The notes beneath the pieces are model-generated. The model was not told where the DNA came from. It searched no databases and worked only from the letters and a program-made list of their open reading frames with translations. From NCBI RefSeq assembly GCF_910592395.1, contig NC_088308.1, positions 15,827,501-15,891,500 of the forward strand: a DNA stretch of 64,000 bases. Reading direction: 5' to 3'. The translations under genes and the position numbers were made by a program. Every line of letters begins with the position of its first letter. Within the stretch, counting starts at the first letter, position 1. This document shows, piece after piece, positions 45,801 to 58,720 of the stretch. This stretch comes from Lineus longissimus (taxonomy: Eukaryota > Nemertea > Pilidiophora > Heteronemertea > Lineidae).

Positions 45801-46524
45801 CGTGGAAATCTTTTGTAGTGGCAGATGTCATACAAAACGCGCTGTTAGGCAGACCATAGTCAGTATATAAAGCACCATATACATGTACATTTGTAAAAAT
45901 TGTCATCATTATCTTTTTCAAACTATCGATTGGTAAAAAGACGGGCACAGCCTAATTGTGGTGTAGTAGAATCGAAATTCTATTGTAGCTGCTAAATGTC
46001 ATGAGTTTTGTCTATCTTTACCTGAACGGTTGAGAAGTTTGTCCATGGTATACGGAGATTCAATTTGTGCTGATGTGAGAAGAGGCGTGTAACCTCCACA
46101 AAACCATTTGATGAATTGGATGAGATATAGATTTCATTTGGCGAATTGATTCTTCTCCATCTGATAGGCGATCGGGGTTAACTGCCAAAATATGGATTGC
46201 GGAAAACATTGATTTCGTCATGGATAACGGAGGCCATGTGTCCAAGGAAATCACGCGTTGCATTTTGATATTTGGTTAGGGTCTTCGGAACGTTTAACCA
46301 CGGACATGCATGTATTTAATTCCGTGCTTTTGACTCTTTAGGCGTACGAACGCTGTTAGGCAATACTCAGAGCTCCACGCATTCCAATTATCCTAGACTG
46401 ATAACCCCTGTCTCGATGACTAAACTTTTGTCGATGTTTTTAATCTAAAATGAGAAGTGTGCTTTCGCGTGCCTTAAAGGTGGTGCACTTTTATATCTCA
46501 TAAACTTCATTAACACTGATTATG

Positions 46525-46640
46525 GAGCCTACAGTGGCGTCGTGTTAAGAGCGCCGAGTTCATAATCATGGGTTCGACATGATCACCGCTGTTTTGTCCT
46601 AAACCTACATTGATTCTCCCTTCGAAAGAGACGTAAAACC
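46525..46640 (+). mobile_element. tRNA-derived SINE head
   Basis: A-box-like TGGCGTCGTGT (46535) and B-box GGGTTCGACAT (46570), then ATCACCGCTGTTTTGTCC, matching the shared SINE body. Confidence 0.6.
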
Positions 46641-47624
46641 GTGGTAACCCCGTTTACCTGGCAAAAGAAATCACCAAGTGAGAAACATGACCAGCTTGCG
46701 AAGGGCTTCCCGTCCCTGGCCGAAAGCCCTCCGCACAATGGTCAATATAGGATTTACAATGACCGTATCCAACTACATGTAGGATAGACTAGAAAAAAAC
46801 TAATGATTAGTTGCTGAATAGCTGTATTTCAGGCTGTAAAATCGGTGTTGTGAGAGATTGGACGCTGCTTGTCAGATGCCAATGTACTCGAAATACCGTA
46901 AGAGATTCTCACATCCGATCCTGATTCATCGGCTAAGAAAAAAACATTCAATAACGATATCACAACCTCATATCTCGCGCCTCATAAACACTTTAATCTA
47001 GAAGCCGAGCTACATTTTCATGTGACTTTTCGGTAGGATTACTGAGGCTTAGTAGGAATCTCAACTGGCAGTGTTATCATTCCCGAATGATCCAATCTCT
47101 GCATATTCTGAGGCAATCTCGGTTGACCCAAATGGTCGTGCCTATGATATTCACCGGTATTGCACACTGATGTTTTTTTTACTGAATAATCACATGCCTT
47201 TCAAGCCAGCTTGCAAAACATGTACATGTATAAAACGAGTTTCAAATGGCTTTTTTCTGTGTGGGTCTTCGGTTAAATAATGTACCATGACCGTTCACCA
47301 CTGTATTTATCAAATTTCACGTCTGCAACAACCTTTCTCAGTTTACGTTCGAAGGAGCATGGAAGTCTGGGTTTTTGTATGTCCATAACTAAATTATCTC
47401 TCCTACCACGACTTTGGCAGCCAAACACCCGATTAATTTAGTGACGCCAGAGGTGTGCGGGATTTTCGCATGTTTCCTTAACAAAGGCATCTAATTGCCC
47501 GATTTGTCCCATGATATTACCCTCTCAAAACAGGCAACGATAGCGGCTATTTTCTCGGTGGGATGCCGGTTGTCTGTGCGGCAAGGGACCAAGTCATTCT
47601 CATCAACCCTTGGCACACCCGCAT

Positions 47625-47720
47625 TTGGCAATTAGTGGATCATTCAATTAGGTACGAAAAAACTAATTATGACTATTCGAGGGAATTGATGAATTCATTA
47701 CTAATTCATACAGAATATTA
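47625..47720. promoter_or_regulatory. Cluster of TAATT/ATTA sites
   Basis: Within ~95 bp there are repeated homeodomain-type cores: GCAATTAG, TTCAATTAGG, AACTAATTATG, TACTAATTC. The location in UNCX intron 1 makes an enhancer possible. This is inference only. Confidence 0.25.
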
Positions 47721-50700
47721 GTCAGTGTCATTGGTTATCATTTTCATATTCTCCATACAAGATGTATAGTGTATTAAATTTTTGCAACACTGATATAAAT
47801 TATTATACTACGTTGATCACCTGGGTACGGGTGCTACTAACAAGACAGTATTCGCATGGTATGTACCCCACTGAAGGGTGAAAAGGTCACTTCCCTTTTT
47901 CATATATCCATACATTTCTAATCACTTCGGTCACGTTTTTTCTTTATTATGTATTTTAGTTTGCTTTTCCAGAAATGTCAGTGAAACTCAATCCAAACGT
48001 CGACCGTTGAATGTCACTTCATGAAACTCATTTGTGTTAAATTATTTGTAAACGAGCGACAGTCGACATAGATGGCCCGCGCCAGCAGGCTATCAAAGAC
48101 ATCGTTCGCCAGATCAAGGGGTCGAATTATCATAGAATTATCAGTGTCATCGCACTAAGATAGATGGGTAGCTGGAGGCTATGTAAGACCATTAGAATGC
48201 GCGTCAGCCTCCGCGTGGCACACAAAGGCGATTGTGACATCCCATTGCTTGCATCTCGAGGATGATGGCAATGGGTATTATATGACTTATTCATATGCCA
48301 AATATTCGAAAACAGAAAATAACTGTGTTTCGGTGCGTATGCTTATACAGGTGTAACATAAACGTAAGTGCCCAGGGTCGTAAGTTTTTATACACTGAAT
48401 AGAGTTTGTTGATGTTAACAATCACAATCGAAACGTCCACATTCGGAGCTTTTGGGATTTTGCGGACCATCTCCATTCATGATCCAAAATAATAGAAGTA
48501 ATTTTGGACTAACATACCTTTCACACCGGATGTTCAATAAAGGTTGTGCATAGGCCTACATGTACTATGAAATCCATTGTTATCCCTAACATGAATGGTG
48601 TGATACCGTTCTTGAAATAAATTTGAGATTTTCCTTATCATTACCAGTGTTTTCAATGATTGAGAGTTTATTGAAGTTACAACAACAAGACCAAATTAAT
48701 AAATATTATATTTCATTTGTTCTTAATCAATGTCGCATTGTCGCATTGTCTGTAATACAAGCCTCTTCTTCAACTGACCACACGCCGCGGAATAGTTGCT
48801 AAGCAAGTTGTCCAGCCACAAGCACATAAATGTCACCTGTTAATGAATTCTTTGAAGAACGATTTAGTGGGAAGTGGTATTTGCTGCTAGATTGCAGCGC
48901 ATTCACCATCGATAAAAAATGCAGCAATAGACAACAATATTTCATTCATAAATGCTTCATTACATGAAAATGTATCCTCAAAACCCTTTGCTTTCACAAG
49001 GTTGTCGAATTAAGAGGGTGATATTTTGTTGTTGAGTTAAGAGATATTTAAGTGACCAGCGATTGCAGTGGTACTAGATTGGCATCTGGTAATATATGCG
49101 CATTAAAATTCTAAGAGTGTAGGCCTCTGGAATCACAGATGGGACTTTTCGGCAGGGGCACAACTGGACTCCAGCTTCTAAATATAAACATTTTACCACA
49201 TGAAGTCGTACGTTGGAGCACTCACATGTAGCAAGCTGTGATATGGACAGACTTACTTACAAAATGACCCGCCCATTCTCAACTTTGTATCAAACGTGTT
49301 GGATGAGTTTAAAAACAGACTCCATGAATAGTGAACATTGCATTGTCCGGCCACTACACAAGAAGGGCTTGGTCAAGTCAGCAAGATAAACACACTCGAG
49401 GATCATAACTAGATTGGGGAGGCTTGGACAACGCACCAATGCAAACACTCGAGGGTCAAGAGGACGGTGGTCATCAATACTATGATATTTGGCTTTCTTT
49501 CTAATTGTATGAATAGGCGGTGATATGTGAGCCTGGCGCTAGCTCGGACCTGACACCTGAGTCGGATCCAAGTTTTCGTTACTATGTCACCTATTATTTC
49601 TGGCAGCATTGTCAAAGAAAGTGATACGCCATTGTTTAAACAGAAGGAGATACAGTGTCTAATTTTCTCCCTTTGTGTTGTATCATTGGACTGTTTTATT
49701 TGGAATGGCGGGCTCTTTGGAAGACTAGTGGTTTCTTGTAGTTTGGTTTGTTCATCTGTTGTTTGCATTGAATGTTTCTTCACGAGGACATGCAACTTTG
49801 TACCTAATGATTTGAATGCAATGCCATTGAGACCAGGTGCGCTATTCAAGCCAGAATAACTTGTTTTGCAACCAACTTCCTTTCACCAGATTTTAAATCG
49901 AAGTTTTGATAACAGGACGAATTAAATGTCTGAAACAGTTAATGGAAAGAGGGAGAAAACAGAGATTCCGGTGATTGCAGGGAGACAAAATACATCAAAG
50001 TGGTACATATAAAACAACTTTCTGTTTACGTCTATTTTCAAGTCTGTATTAAGTAAATTAATTTATATCACTATTATTTTCTCTACACGACATGAATATT
50101 CCCCATTTGCTGAAAAAATATATTCAAAAGCTAAATGAGAAAAGTCAGCATGAAAAGTCTTGCAATATCTTCATTGTAATGGCATATCTTTTGCTGTGAT
50201 CACTTGATATCATGTCATTTTCTAAGGATTCGCTGTACATTAACATACAAGTATTTATTGCCAACCTAAGTTGATATTGACCTTCTAAAGCAGTGCGTTC
50301 CATCAGAGAGTGCAGCACGGGTCGTTAGAAATCAGTCTAAAATAATTCGTAATTAATTCAGTGAGAGACTAATTGGGCTGATTAAAACAAATGACCAGTT
50401 AGGCGTGTAGCCCATAACCATTAGTAACATTAAGGAAACGACAAGTTATCGCAGTCAGGAAGAAAGATAATTAGTTACGTTTGGTTGGCTCTGAGCAATG
50501 TCCAGTCAGTACATCATCACCGCGTACACATATCAGCGTTACGAGAAGTGGAAGTTTTCTTTACTCTGCGGCCTTTCGAAATTAGTTTTTCAGTGGAAAT
50601 TGGTTCTCCAGATTGTTATTCCTTCGGTCTCTGCCCCTCCAGCCAAGCCCTGGATATCATCGGTACGACAGTCTGCAAATTGAGGAATTCAAAAGATATT

Positions 50701-51120
50701 GGGAATGATGAGATGTCCCATAGACTTCGGTAGAAAAGGAAAATGCCAGCTAGTAGTAGATCAAACAAGACCATCTAATACACTCAGGACCAAAATACAT
50801 CTAACCCATGTTTCTGTCATACAGAGTGCTTTATCGGGCAAAAAAGTTATGGCATTGCGTTTTTTGGTGTGCAGTTTTAATTTTCTCATTACGGGAGAAG
50901 AAGCATGGCTAGACTTAAAATTACATGCACTAGTGGACATACGATCAATGCCTAAATGGGGCCGAATATAATGTTCTTGTTACAAAAATGCATATAGAAT
51001 TGCTCCTTAGAGTCTCCCCCCCCCCCCCCCCACCTCGAAATAAATTTCTCTAATTGTGAGCTAAAATAAAACAATAGAAATTAAATCTTCTTCAACTTGT
51101 ATGTCCTTGTGTACTTTCAG

Positions 51121-51296
51121 ATAGTGGAGACGAGGGAAAGGAAGGACAGGCAGCCAAAAGACGAAGGACGCGGACCAACTTCAGTGGATGGCAGCTTGAA
51201 GAGCTTGAGCGGGCATTTCAGGACAGCCACTACCCGGATGTCTTCATGAGAGAGGCTCTCGCTCTCAGGCTCGATCTTGTAGAATCTCGGGTTCAG
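51121..51296 (+). CDS. UNCX: UNCX/Unc4 exon 2, homeodomain residues 1-46
   Basis: This 176-nt exon continues the protein to residue 143. It reads [13 protein letters not shown], then the homeodomain from RRTRTNF (domain positions 2-8) through [27 protein letters not shown] and DLVESRVQ (position 46). These blocks are diagnostic of Unc4/UNCX, the FMREALA-RLDL segment in particular. The acceptor TGTACTTTCAG is at 51120 and the donor TTCAG|GTACGC at 51297. The exon ends in phase 0 between homeodomain positions 46 and 47, the classic intron site of paired-class homeoboxes. Recognition-helix residues W48, N51 and beyond must come from exon 3, which I did not find in the window. Confidence 0.97.
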
Positions 51297-52338
51297 GTAC
51301 GCCACCTTTTGCAATTTGCAAACAAATGGGCCGCTTTTTGGCCTTTGATATATCAACGATCGTTTGGTGAGATATCTCAAAAACGTTGACTTTTGAAGTC
51401 ATGCATATTTTCTGTGATTTGTGTAAAATGCAAGCCTATCGCTGCCTATCGACACCTCTTTCTCTGAGAACAAATACCATTTCCGTAAATCTGCAAATCT
51501 GATGTGCTGTCGTTGGCGAATCGAAAGATGAATGTCCATTCTTCGCTCGTTGTATCAAAACACATTTTACATGAGCCGAATTTCACCTCCATTAATGACG
51601 TAATTGAGCTCCAAATGAACACTCCTTTTTTCGGTAATAGTAAGAGGCAAAACGCAAACGTAAAACTAAATATGCCACGGGTTGATAACACCGTTGGAGC
51701 TTCCAGCATTGCATCTGAAAAAGGCGACTTCTGTTAGGATTTCCGTACATACAACTGAATGCATTTTACTCGAAAAATATGCCACAAGCTTAGATCAATG
51801 AACAATCACACTTCGAAGGAAAACCGACCAGCAGTTTGCGCTCCAGAGCCCATACCGTTGAGGATAACGAATATTGAAAGGAATGGGATCTATTCAGGAG
51901 ATCCTTTTAAATCGCGAATTTTCTTGAAGATGATCTAAAATTGAACCGGCTATCATACTAACCTTTGGGACCAGTTAAATTGTAAGCTGATTATCAACAG
52001 TTGGATTAATGATAATATTGTTTTTCTCCGATGCTGAAGGTCTTTCTAAATCAACCATTTCTAAATCATCAAATAATGAAAGCATGTGTAAAACAAACAT
52101 AGAAAGGTTATAACTTCATTTGATAAAACTTAAACATATTTTTAAACTTAGTTAATTTCATGCCATTCAAATAATATATTCGTTTGTTATACCAGCTGAG
52201 ATTAAATTTTTCTAAGAAAAATGTTATGAAAATTATATTGCATTGTAATGGATAGTGATAATAAGCGTTTTTGTTGACAAACTGCTTTTTATTATGTGCG
52301 TATTAGTTATTATACATAATACAGTAACTTCCCTGACA

Positions 52339-52380
52339 GTTAATAATAAAGAATGAGCAAAACATTCTTTAATTATTAAC
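52339..52380. repeat. AT-rich hairpin
   Basis: GTTAATAATAAAGAATG and CATTCTTTAATTATTAAC are inverted with a 7-nt loop. It could be a cruciform or a small RNA hairpin; the sequence is low in complexity. Confidence 0.6.
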
Positions 52381-53730
52381 GTTGTAAAAATTCTTCAAAG
52401 AAAAAATGCAATTTGTCGCATCAGAATATTTTAATATTTAAAACGTTGTCTAATCAGGCTTGTAGCATGGTTATTGTGTGCACTGCAGTGGACTTGTTAA
52501 GGAATCATCCGCTGCAGAGGAAGAGCACAATACGGCCCGGTTTTAATATGACATCATGTTTAACAAACCTTACGAGAATTATCACGGATATTAATACTGT
52601 CCTTTTCATAATCACAGCACCGCACGGAGACTGTGATGTTCGCTTCCGTGAAAGAATCCGTCCACTTGGCCCGTGGCTATACGGGGTCTCCATGGGTCAT
52701 GGGAAACACGCCTCTGGTCGCTCCCCCAACTTGCGCACACTGCTATTGATAAGTGAACTAAATATGGACCAAGCGCCAGTTCGAACGCGTGAGGAAAAGG
52801 CAACAACACTGCTTCGTCGTGCAATGGCCGAGACGAAAACTCAGCAAATATCTCAATATTTCTCAATGGGACTTGTAACATTCTAAATCTGGATAATTAT
52901 TACTTGATTTGTGCACAATGCTGGCCTGCAGTATTCATGCGAGTGAACGAGTTGAATGTTTACAAAGTGTCAAGAAGGTCGGTGTATTGGGTTATAAGAA
53001 GGATTGCAGATTTGTCCCCTCGAGTATGTCTCCGAATTTCTGTAGTGCACCACGCTGGGTGCTGGCCCCGCGCCAGGCGCTTGCTAAATGACGACACGTG
53101 CGCTCGCGCACAGGACGCTTCACAAGTACTCGACGTAGCATTTCAAATATAGATTAATTCGTCCACCGACTCCCTGGAGTAGAGTCAGAAACTCAACCCG
53201 ATCTTATAACCCTCTTGACAATATTGTAACTCGTTTAATTGTAGGTTATTGATACAATTTCTTCCTCGAATTTGTATTATATCCTGAGTGTGTCTCTGAT
53301 GCTATTATTAATTAATGCTCAAATTATTGTAAGACTCTTGAGACGTGGTCAGTAGCTTATTGTGACAAAGAGACGTGCATTGATGACACTTCCCTTACAT
53401 GACGTGTATGATGGGGATATTTAAGTTTGTTTAAGAAGAATTAGACAACAAAAAGCACTGTAATGTAAATTATCTACAATACATATAGTGTCGATTTAAA
53501 AATAACGTCAAATTAGACTTGAAAACATCAAAAATAAGGTGAATTATCATATTATTTCAATGCATCTCCATGAAAAAACACACTAGCAGCGTATACTATA
53601 CGAGCGTATTGATTGAGATTTGGAATTTGAAAGATTAACCTAGCAAACAAGTTTGTAAATCCATGGAAATAACAACGAAATGACTGGAAAATGAATGCGT
53701 TTTACTACAGTGGATTGCATTGGTGGATGA

Positions 53731-53773
53731 TTGAACCAGAGTCTTTCAATAAATATTGAAGACTCTGATTCAA
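53731..53773. repeat. Compact hairpin with 19-20-bp arms
   Basis: The arms TTGAACCAGAGTCTTTCAAT and ATTGAAGACTCTGATTCAA pair with one mismatch and one bulge around AAAT. The phrase CAGAGTCTTTTATTGAAAGA near 59376 is related. Confidence 0.65.
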
Positions 53774-54439
53774 CTTGCCAATGCCAGTGAGCACTATTTC
53801 ATTGAATTTAAATTGAACAAAGAACAATTTGATGTCATTTTTCCAAAATGGTCGAGGACAAATGCTAAGTCTTGGCCGTCTGCACGTTATGAAAATCTAC
53901 ATGACTTGACACCCGTGTGGTATTTCACGCAGGGTATTTTGTTTCAATCATTACCATTTGTGTAAGACAATCCTCCTTTTTCTTAAATAAATATACATGT
54001 ACGTGTATTGTCTTTCTTTAGGGATTTCAATATTCTAGAGACAGTGATTGAAATGACATTTACAATTATGATACAAACGTTGTTATTTTGCTGGGCAGAA
54101 TAACCGATGGCGTTCACGTTTGACCATCGTAATCGTATGAGTAACCACCACCCCTGCGCTCATAGATGCAATCCTGTCATCCTCTCTTATCATTATCGGA
54201 GATAATTATCTTCGCGTCCTCAAAGTGGCATTGTCCCTTGGTAAACTACGGAATCATGTCATCATTAGCACCACCACTGATGAGAATAATGGAGAAAGTC
54301 CAGCATGCTATAGTCGGCCTCAAAAGTATATCAACGTCATTTTGGTCCGCTGTGCAAAAACTACTGGGCCAATTTCTTCTATGTTTGCTAGTCAATCGCT
54401 TCACATTATCATTACCTCTAGCTATTGACCTGTATATTC

Positions 54440-54676
54440 ATGATTTAAGCTCTACCCTCTTGGAGAATACAGATCCGAGCTGCAGCTGTACTGACATTCA
54501 TATTTGCCATCTTTGCCAGCTAGGTACCCATTTACTCCTGGGTGGAGAGAAGCATGTAGGGCTAATTGCCTTGCTCAAGCCCACAAAGACGAAACAAGGG
54601 TGATCCTTCCAAGAGTCGAATCCACGACCTCCTGATTATGAGCCCGGTACTTTAACCTCGATACCACTGATCTCCC
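54440..54676 (-). mobile_element. tRNA-derived SINE
   Basis: On the minus strand it has A-box TGGTATCGAGG, then GAGGTCGTGGATTCGACTC (B-box), GGAAGGATCACCC and CAGGAGTAAATGGGTACCTA. This parallels the copy at 43070-43262. The plus-strand open frame 54166-54603 crosses it and is spurious. Confidence 0.75.
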
Positions 54677-56299
54677 CTAAGCTTTTTTTGACCCAACCCA
54701 ATGCAGGTTAGAGATGTGCATTTTTGTTCTTCATCGAAGGAATTTGATGCTTTTGCGGAATCTTCAAATGGACAAATTTTCTAATGAATATTTTAAATGA
54801 AACTTGGCACATTTGAAGAGATACATGTACATTAAAAAAAAAACAACTGACGATTCATCCAGAAATATGCGGTACAGAGCGGAAAATGTAATCAATGCAC
54901 ATCATGTACGTCAATTAACACGAATACATAGAAAAATATGATTTCGTAACCATTGTGATATAAAAACAGAATTTCCCTTTTGTTCCAATATTAGATTTAA
55001 GAAAAGCCAGACGTTGAGGAAATCGGCTCAGTAGTTGTCGCACAGCGCGATAAAGGGACGTGGCATTTACTTATGAAGTCGACTATAGGCTGCTGCGTGT
55101 TCGCCTCTCATTTATATACACGGTGACGTCTGATGGGGGAAAGGTGAGCCTGGAGATGACCCTGGCGAATCTATACAAATCAACCCCACGATATTCGCTG
55201 CTCCAGTGTGTTCAGAACACCGAGCTCTTTTCGTTGAACACAAATGGTACTGAGTTGGAGAGGTCATCGGCTATTATAAAAGAGGTTGACCTTACAATGT
55301 AGTGTCGGACCCCAATCCCAATTGAACGCGTAGTAGCACCAGTACCCCAGTTCTAACTTCTAACCTGAACCACAGTGCGTTTAGTCGAAAACTTTGATTC
55401 AATCATTGTCTATCTATTCAGAATAGTCATTGATTCAAGGAAATGCAAACAACTCTGACGAAACCCAACTAGTAGTTTTTTTCACCGTCGCCAAAAACAA
55501 TGAACCTCAACATTTACTTCTGAAGCCGACTGTAGTACCACCATCCCTGACATTTAAAAAACCATCACGACACGTAAGAACACAACACGAGGTTGAAATT
55601 AACGCAGAGCTGCTGAAAGTCACATTGGCTCTAATGCCTCCCTATAATAAGATGAGTACAAGCAGTAGAATAGCAAATGACTTAATTCTCCACTAATAAG
55701 CTTATTTCGTTAGCGTGACATCTCCATTTCCGTTGACATTGAGTCGTCCCTTGCTGGTTGCCCATCGCAATCACTTGCTATGTATGCTGAACTGGAGGAG
55801 ACTTATTCAAATTAAATCACTCGCTAACAGTTCCCATTTGAATTGAATCTTATTAAATTTTTCTTTCGTTTCTGGTGATAAATTATCGACGAGGCATTAC
55901 TTCAGATGTGAGTTGTCACATCGCGTTTGGTAAAGTAGATAATTCTCAGCACAGTCAACCGACATTTGAAATTTCCGAAAGTTTTGGATCACGTGTCATA
56001 TTTGAATGGCATTCTGCAAGCGTTGGCGCTCGGACTGTGAGGCATGGTGTTGGTGTGAATTGATGACATTTTGGAAATATCTTTCTGCGTATCTGCACCA
56101 GCTGTTTTCGGTGAAACATATCACAAATACACGTTTTCTCTCATCTGTTTTAAATAAATATGCTCCCAGCATCAGTAGATACGGTTTCCAACTGTGTGCC
56201 TTCTGGGATTTTTCATAATGTTAAGACAAAACGCATCCAGAGCTATAACTACTGGTTAGTCATTCGGTCGAGCAGCTCGGCTTCCCCGCGTCCCGCTCG

Positions 56300-56530
56300 G
56301 TAACCACGGATGCAATAAATGATGACACTATTAATAGTTTTCGTCACTATTGGTGAGTAATTAATGTCAGGAAATGAAAAATCATTGATGGAAAATTGTA
56401 ATGAAATTAGCTTTATTCATGGCGCGCCTAATAACTAGCATTGTTGCCTAGCATTAGGAGAAGTTAATTTATTGACTTATTAGGTCTATTAAACAACTCA
56501 ATCAATATTAGCTTTGGCTGGGAAGCAGTA
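56300..56530. promoter_or_regulatory. Candidate conserved non-coding block
   Basis: An AT-rich segment with many homeodomain-type cores (GAGTAATTAATG, TGAAATTAGC, AGTTAATTTATTG) and CAATCAATATTAG, without simple repetition. Enhancer function is inference from composition and location in UNCX intron 2. Confidence 0.25.
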
Positions 56531-58604
56531 TGCGGAAAATGACCAATATTCTCGCCCTGGGACAAATGAATGATTATTTGTACCTTCGCGGGAAGTCCCC
56601 GTGCCGTCTCTCATAGCAGCATCGGTGCCTCACGGCAACCCCTGGCCCTGGGCTACTGCCAGCTTTAAGTTTTTATTCTTCAACCGTGTACAGCCCACCT
56701 CACCCGACATGTGACGTAGCTGTCTTCACGAAATTTAACAAATTAAACAAGTACATGTAGTAAGAAAAGGTGACAGTATTTGTTTGAAAAATCTCCATTA
56801 CATTATGCAAAAAATGAATAAGACTCTTTCATTTTGGATTGAACAAAACGCAGCCGATATGTCAGTGATAAAGAACCGGTGGTCTAAGAATATGTGAATA
56901 ACTTTATGATGAATGCTAAAGAGAACTACTAAAATGACATTTGCGATACGGTCGCAATTAGTATAGAACGCTCAAAACGTGTCGGGTTCTTTTTAATGAA
57001 ATTTTTTTGCATTTGTTTGGTAAATACAACGGGGTGCCATCCTTAATGCCTCGGGCAACTTAATTTGCACGTTTTAATAAACGTTTATAAAAGTAATACA
57101 GTATAGAACATTTGGAGTTTCTTTTCAGAAATGGATCCACTCGGGCACAGACTAATTCGGAAGGCGTCGACTCCTCTTTTCACCTTTAATATAAAAACCC
57201 ATTAAAACTGTGCAAAAACGAATTCACGTGTTAATATATAAAATGACACTTTTATGAGAAAAAGTTGTCGCGTGGTTTTCTGGATTTGGTTTTTGTGGGT
57301 ATGAAAGGGAAAGATACAAAGAGTCATGGGTAGCGATATACTGTTTTTCTGATAATAAAAAAAACAACTGAAACCTAGCAGTGATTAGATTGAATGAAGT
57401 CAGGGTAACAAAGGTGTTATATCTGCAGGTGATAGGAGAATTTCTTTGAGGTACATGTATAACCACCCAGACAACTTTACAGGGTGCAAATTTCAGTAAT
57501 CCTTATTTTGTCAGCGAATTTACCTTTTCATGTTCAAAAGCAACCAACAAAGAAAATAGAAATCATGGATGCTAGGTAGATTTGTATCCTTGGTTGTTAT
57601 CATTTTGAAATTACAATTTGTACTTTGTTTCGAATATCGGCTGGCCCACAAAAAGCAAAGACTCCACTGAAAATCGATGATGAATGCCGTGTTGATCAGC
57701 GATAGCCTAGTATAAAGGGTTTAGAACTCACACATTTTTGGTAAACAACTGAGTTTTATTTGAGACCAGGTTACTACCCATACTTGGTCTTCTTTATGTC
57801 AGGCCTGAAAAAAACATGCTTGCATCCTTTGACAGGTATTGAAACCGCTGTTATTTTAACACTGTTTGACATATAAACATCTGATTGTCTCTGAATGAGG
57901 CAAAAATTCATATTTTAGTAATGTGTCTACAATATAAAAGGTGCAACCCTTATACTATTTGTACAATTTTACACTTGTAATTCATAGTGTTCTCATTTTG
58001 TCGGCCACCCCAGATGAGCTTACCCCTGAGAAACATTAAATGCCTCCCATTCACGAGAAGCATGGCAGGATTTTACCGGATGACGATTGTCCAGTTTGAT
58101 GAGGATATTGGCCGTCTACACACGAGACATTTAAGTAATGCTGGTTCTCAATATCTTAGCAATAATCCCATCACTTTGCTTTATCCTCTAGTGAGATGTT
58201 AAGATGCGCGAAAAGCCCGTTTCTATTTCCTCTCCTCCGTTGCGTGCGTGACACCCGGCCGTGGGGACACATTAACTTGATTCCTTACCAGCTCTTTGCT
58301 ACCGTTAAGTATTTATTATGTGAGGAATGTTATGTCTTTCCCTAAAACATGATAAAATACATCAAAAGCCTAATTGAAAACGGCACCTTTGAGTTGGGGC
58401 GAAACCCAGGCAATAAAGACGGCACGAGATTACACGTGTCCATTAAACATGAGACATCTCTACTGGGATAGGCACCCACAAATCTCAATCACGGAGGAGA
58501 ACTCACGAACCACTTTGGCTAGGTTTTTCTAGGGGTGATAACGGAAGTTAAGGGCTACATGTCAGAAGCTGCATCTTAATTGAATTAGTGAGGAAGACCG
58601 TAGT

Positions 58605-58720
58605 ACGTGCTGAGGCAGTTCAGTAGTAAGGCAACGACCTCGTGACGGAAGGTCGTGGGTCCCGATCTGTCGATCGTTTTGTAGCTTTTCCTTAAAACCC
58701 ACACAGTTTTCAGTCAAATC
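58605..58720 (+). mobile_element. tRNA-derived SINE head
   Basis: GAAGGTCGTGGGTCCCGATC gives a degraded B-box. It is followed by GTTTTGTAGCTTTTCC, as in the other copies. The A-box region is CAGTAGTAAGGCAACGACC. Confidence 0.5.

Larger units (their letters stand above)
39110..51120 (+). other. UNCX: UNCX intron 1 (12,011 bp)
   Basis: Bounded by GTGAGA at 39110 and a pyrimidine-rich acceptor ending ACTTTCAG at 51120. It holds two identical MITEs, a MITE fragment, tRNA-like SINEs and several AT-rich blocks. No other gene is supported. The open frames at 42265-42552 and 49409-49849 (minus) have no recognisable domain. Confidence 0.85.

Noticed and set aside
49409-49849. 146-aa minus-strand frame starting like a reverse-transcriptase segment (NSAPGLNGIAFKSL)
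   Set aside because: Only one short phrase resembles RT and nothing downstream supports it.
52413-52886. 157-aa plus-strand open frame
   Set aside because: No domain, no splice partner, and an overlapping antisense frame of similar length. Chance is likely, though the 52615-52860 part is GC-richer than its surroundings.
54166-54603. 145-aa plus-strand frame
   Set aside because: It crosses a minus-strand tRNA-derived SINE.
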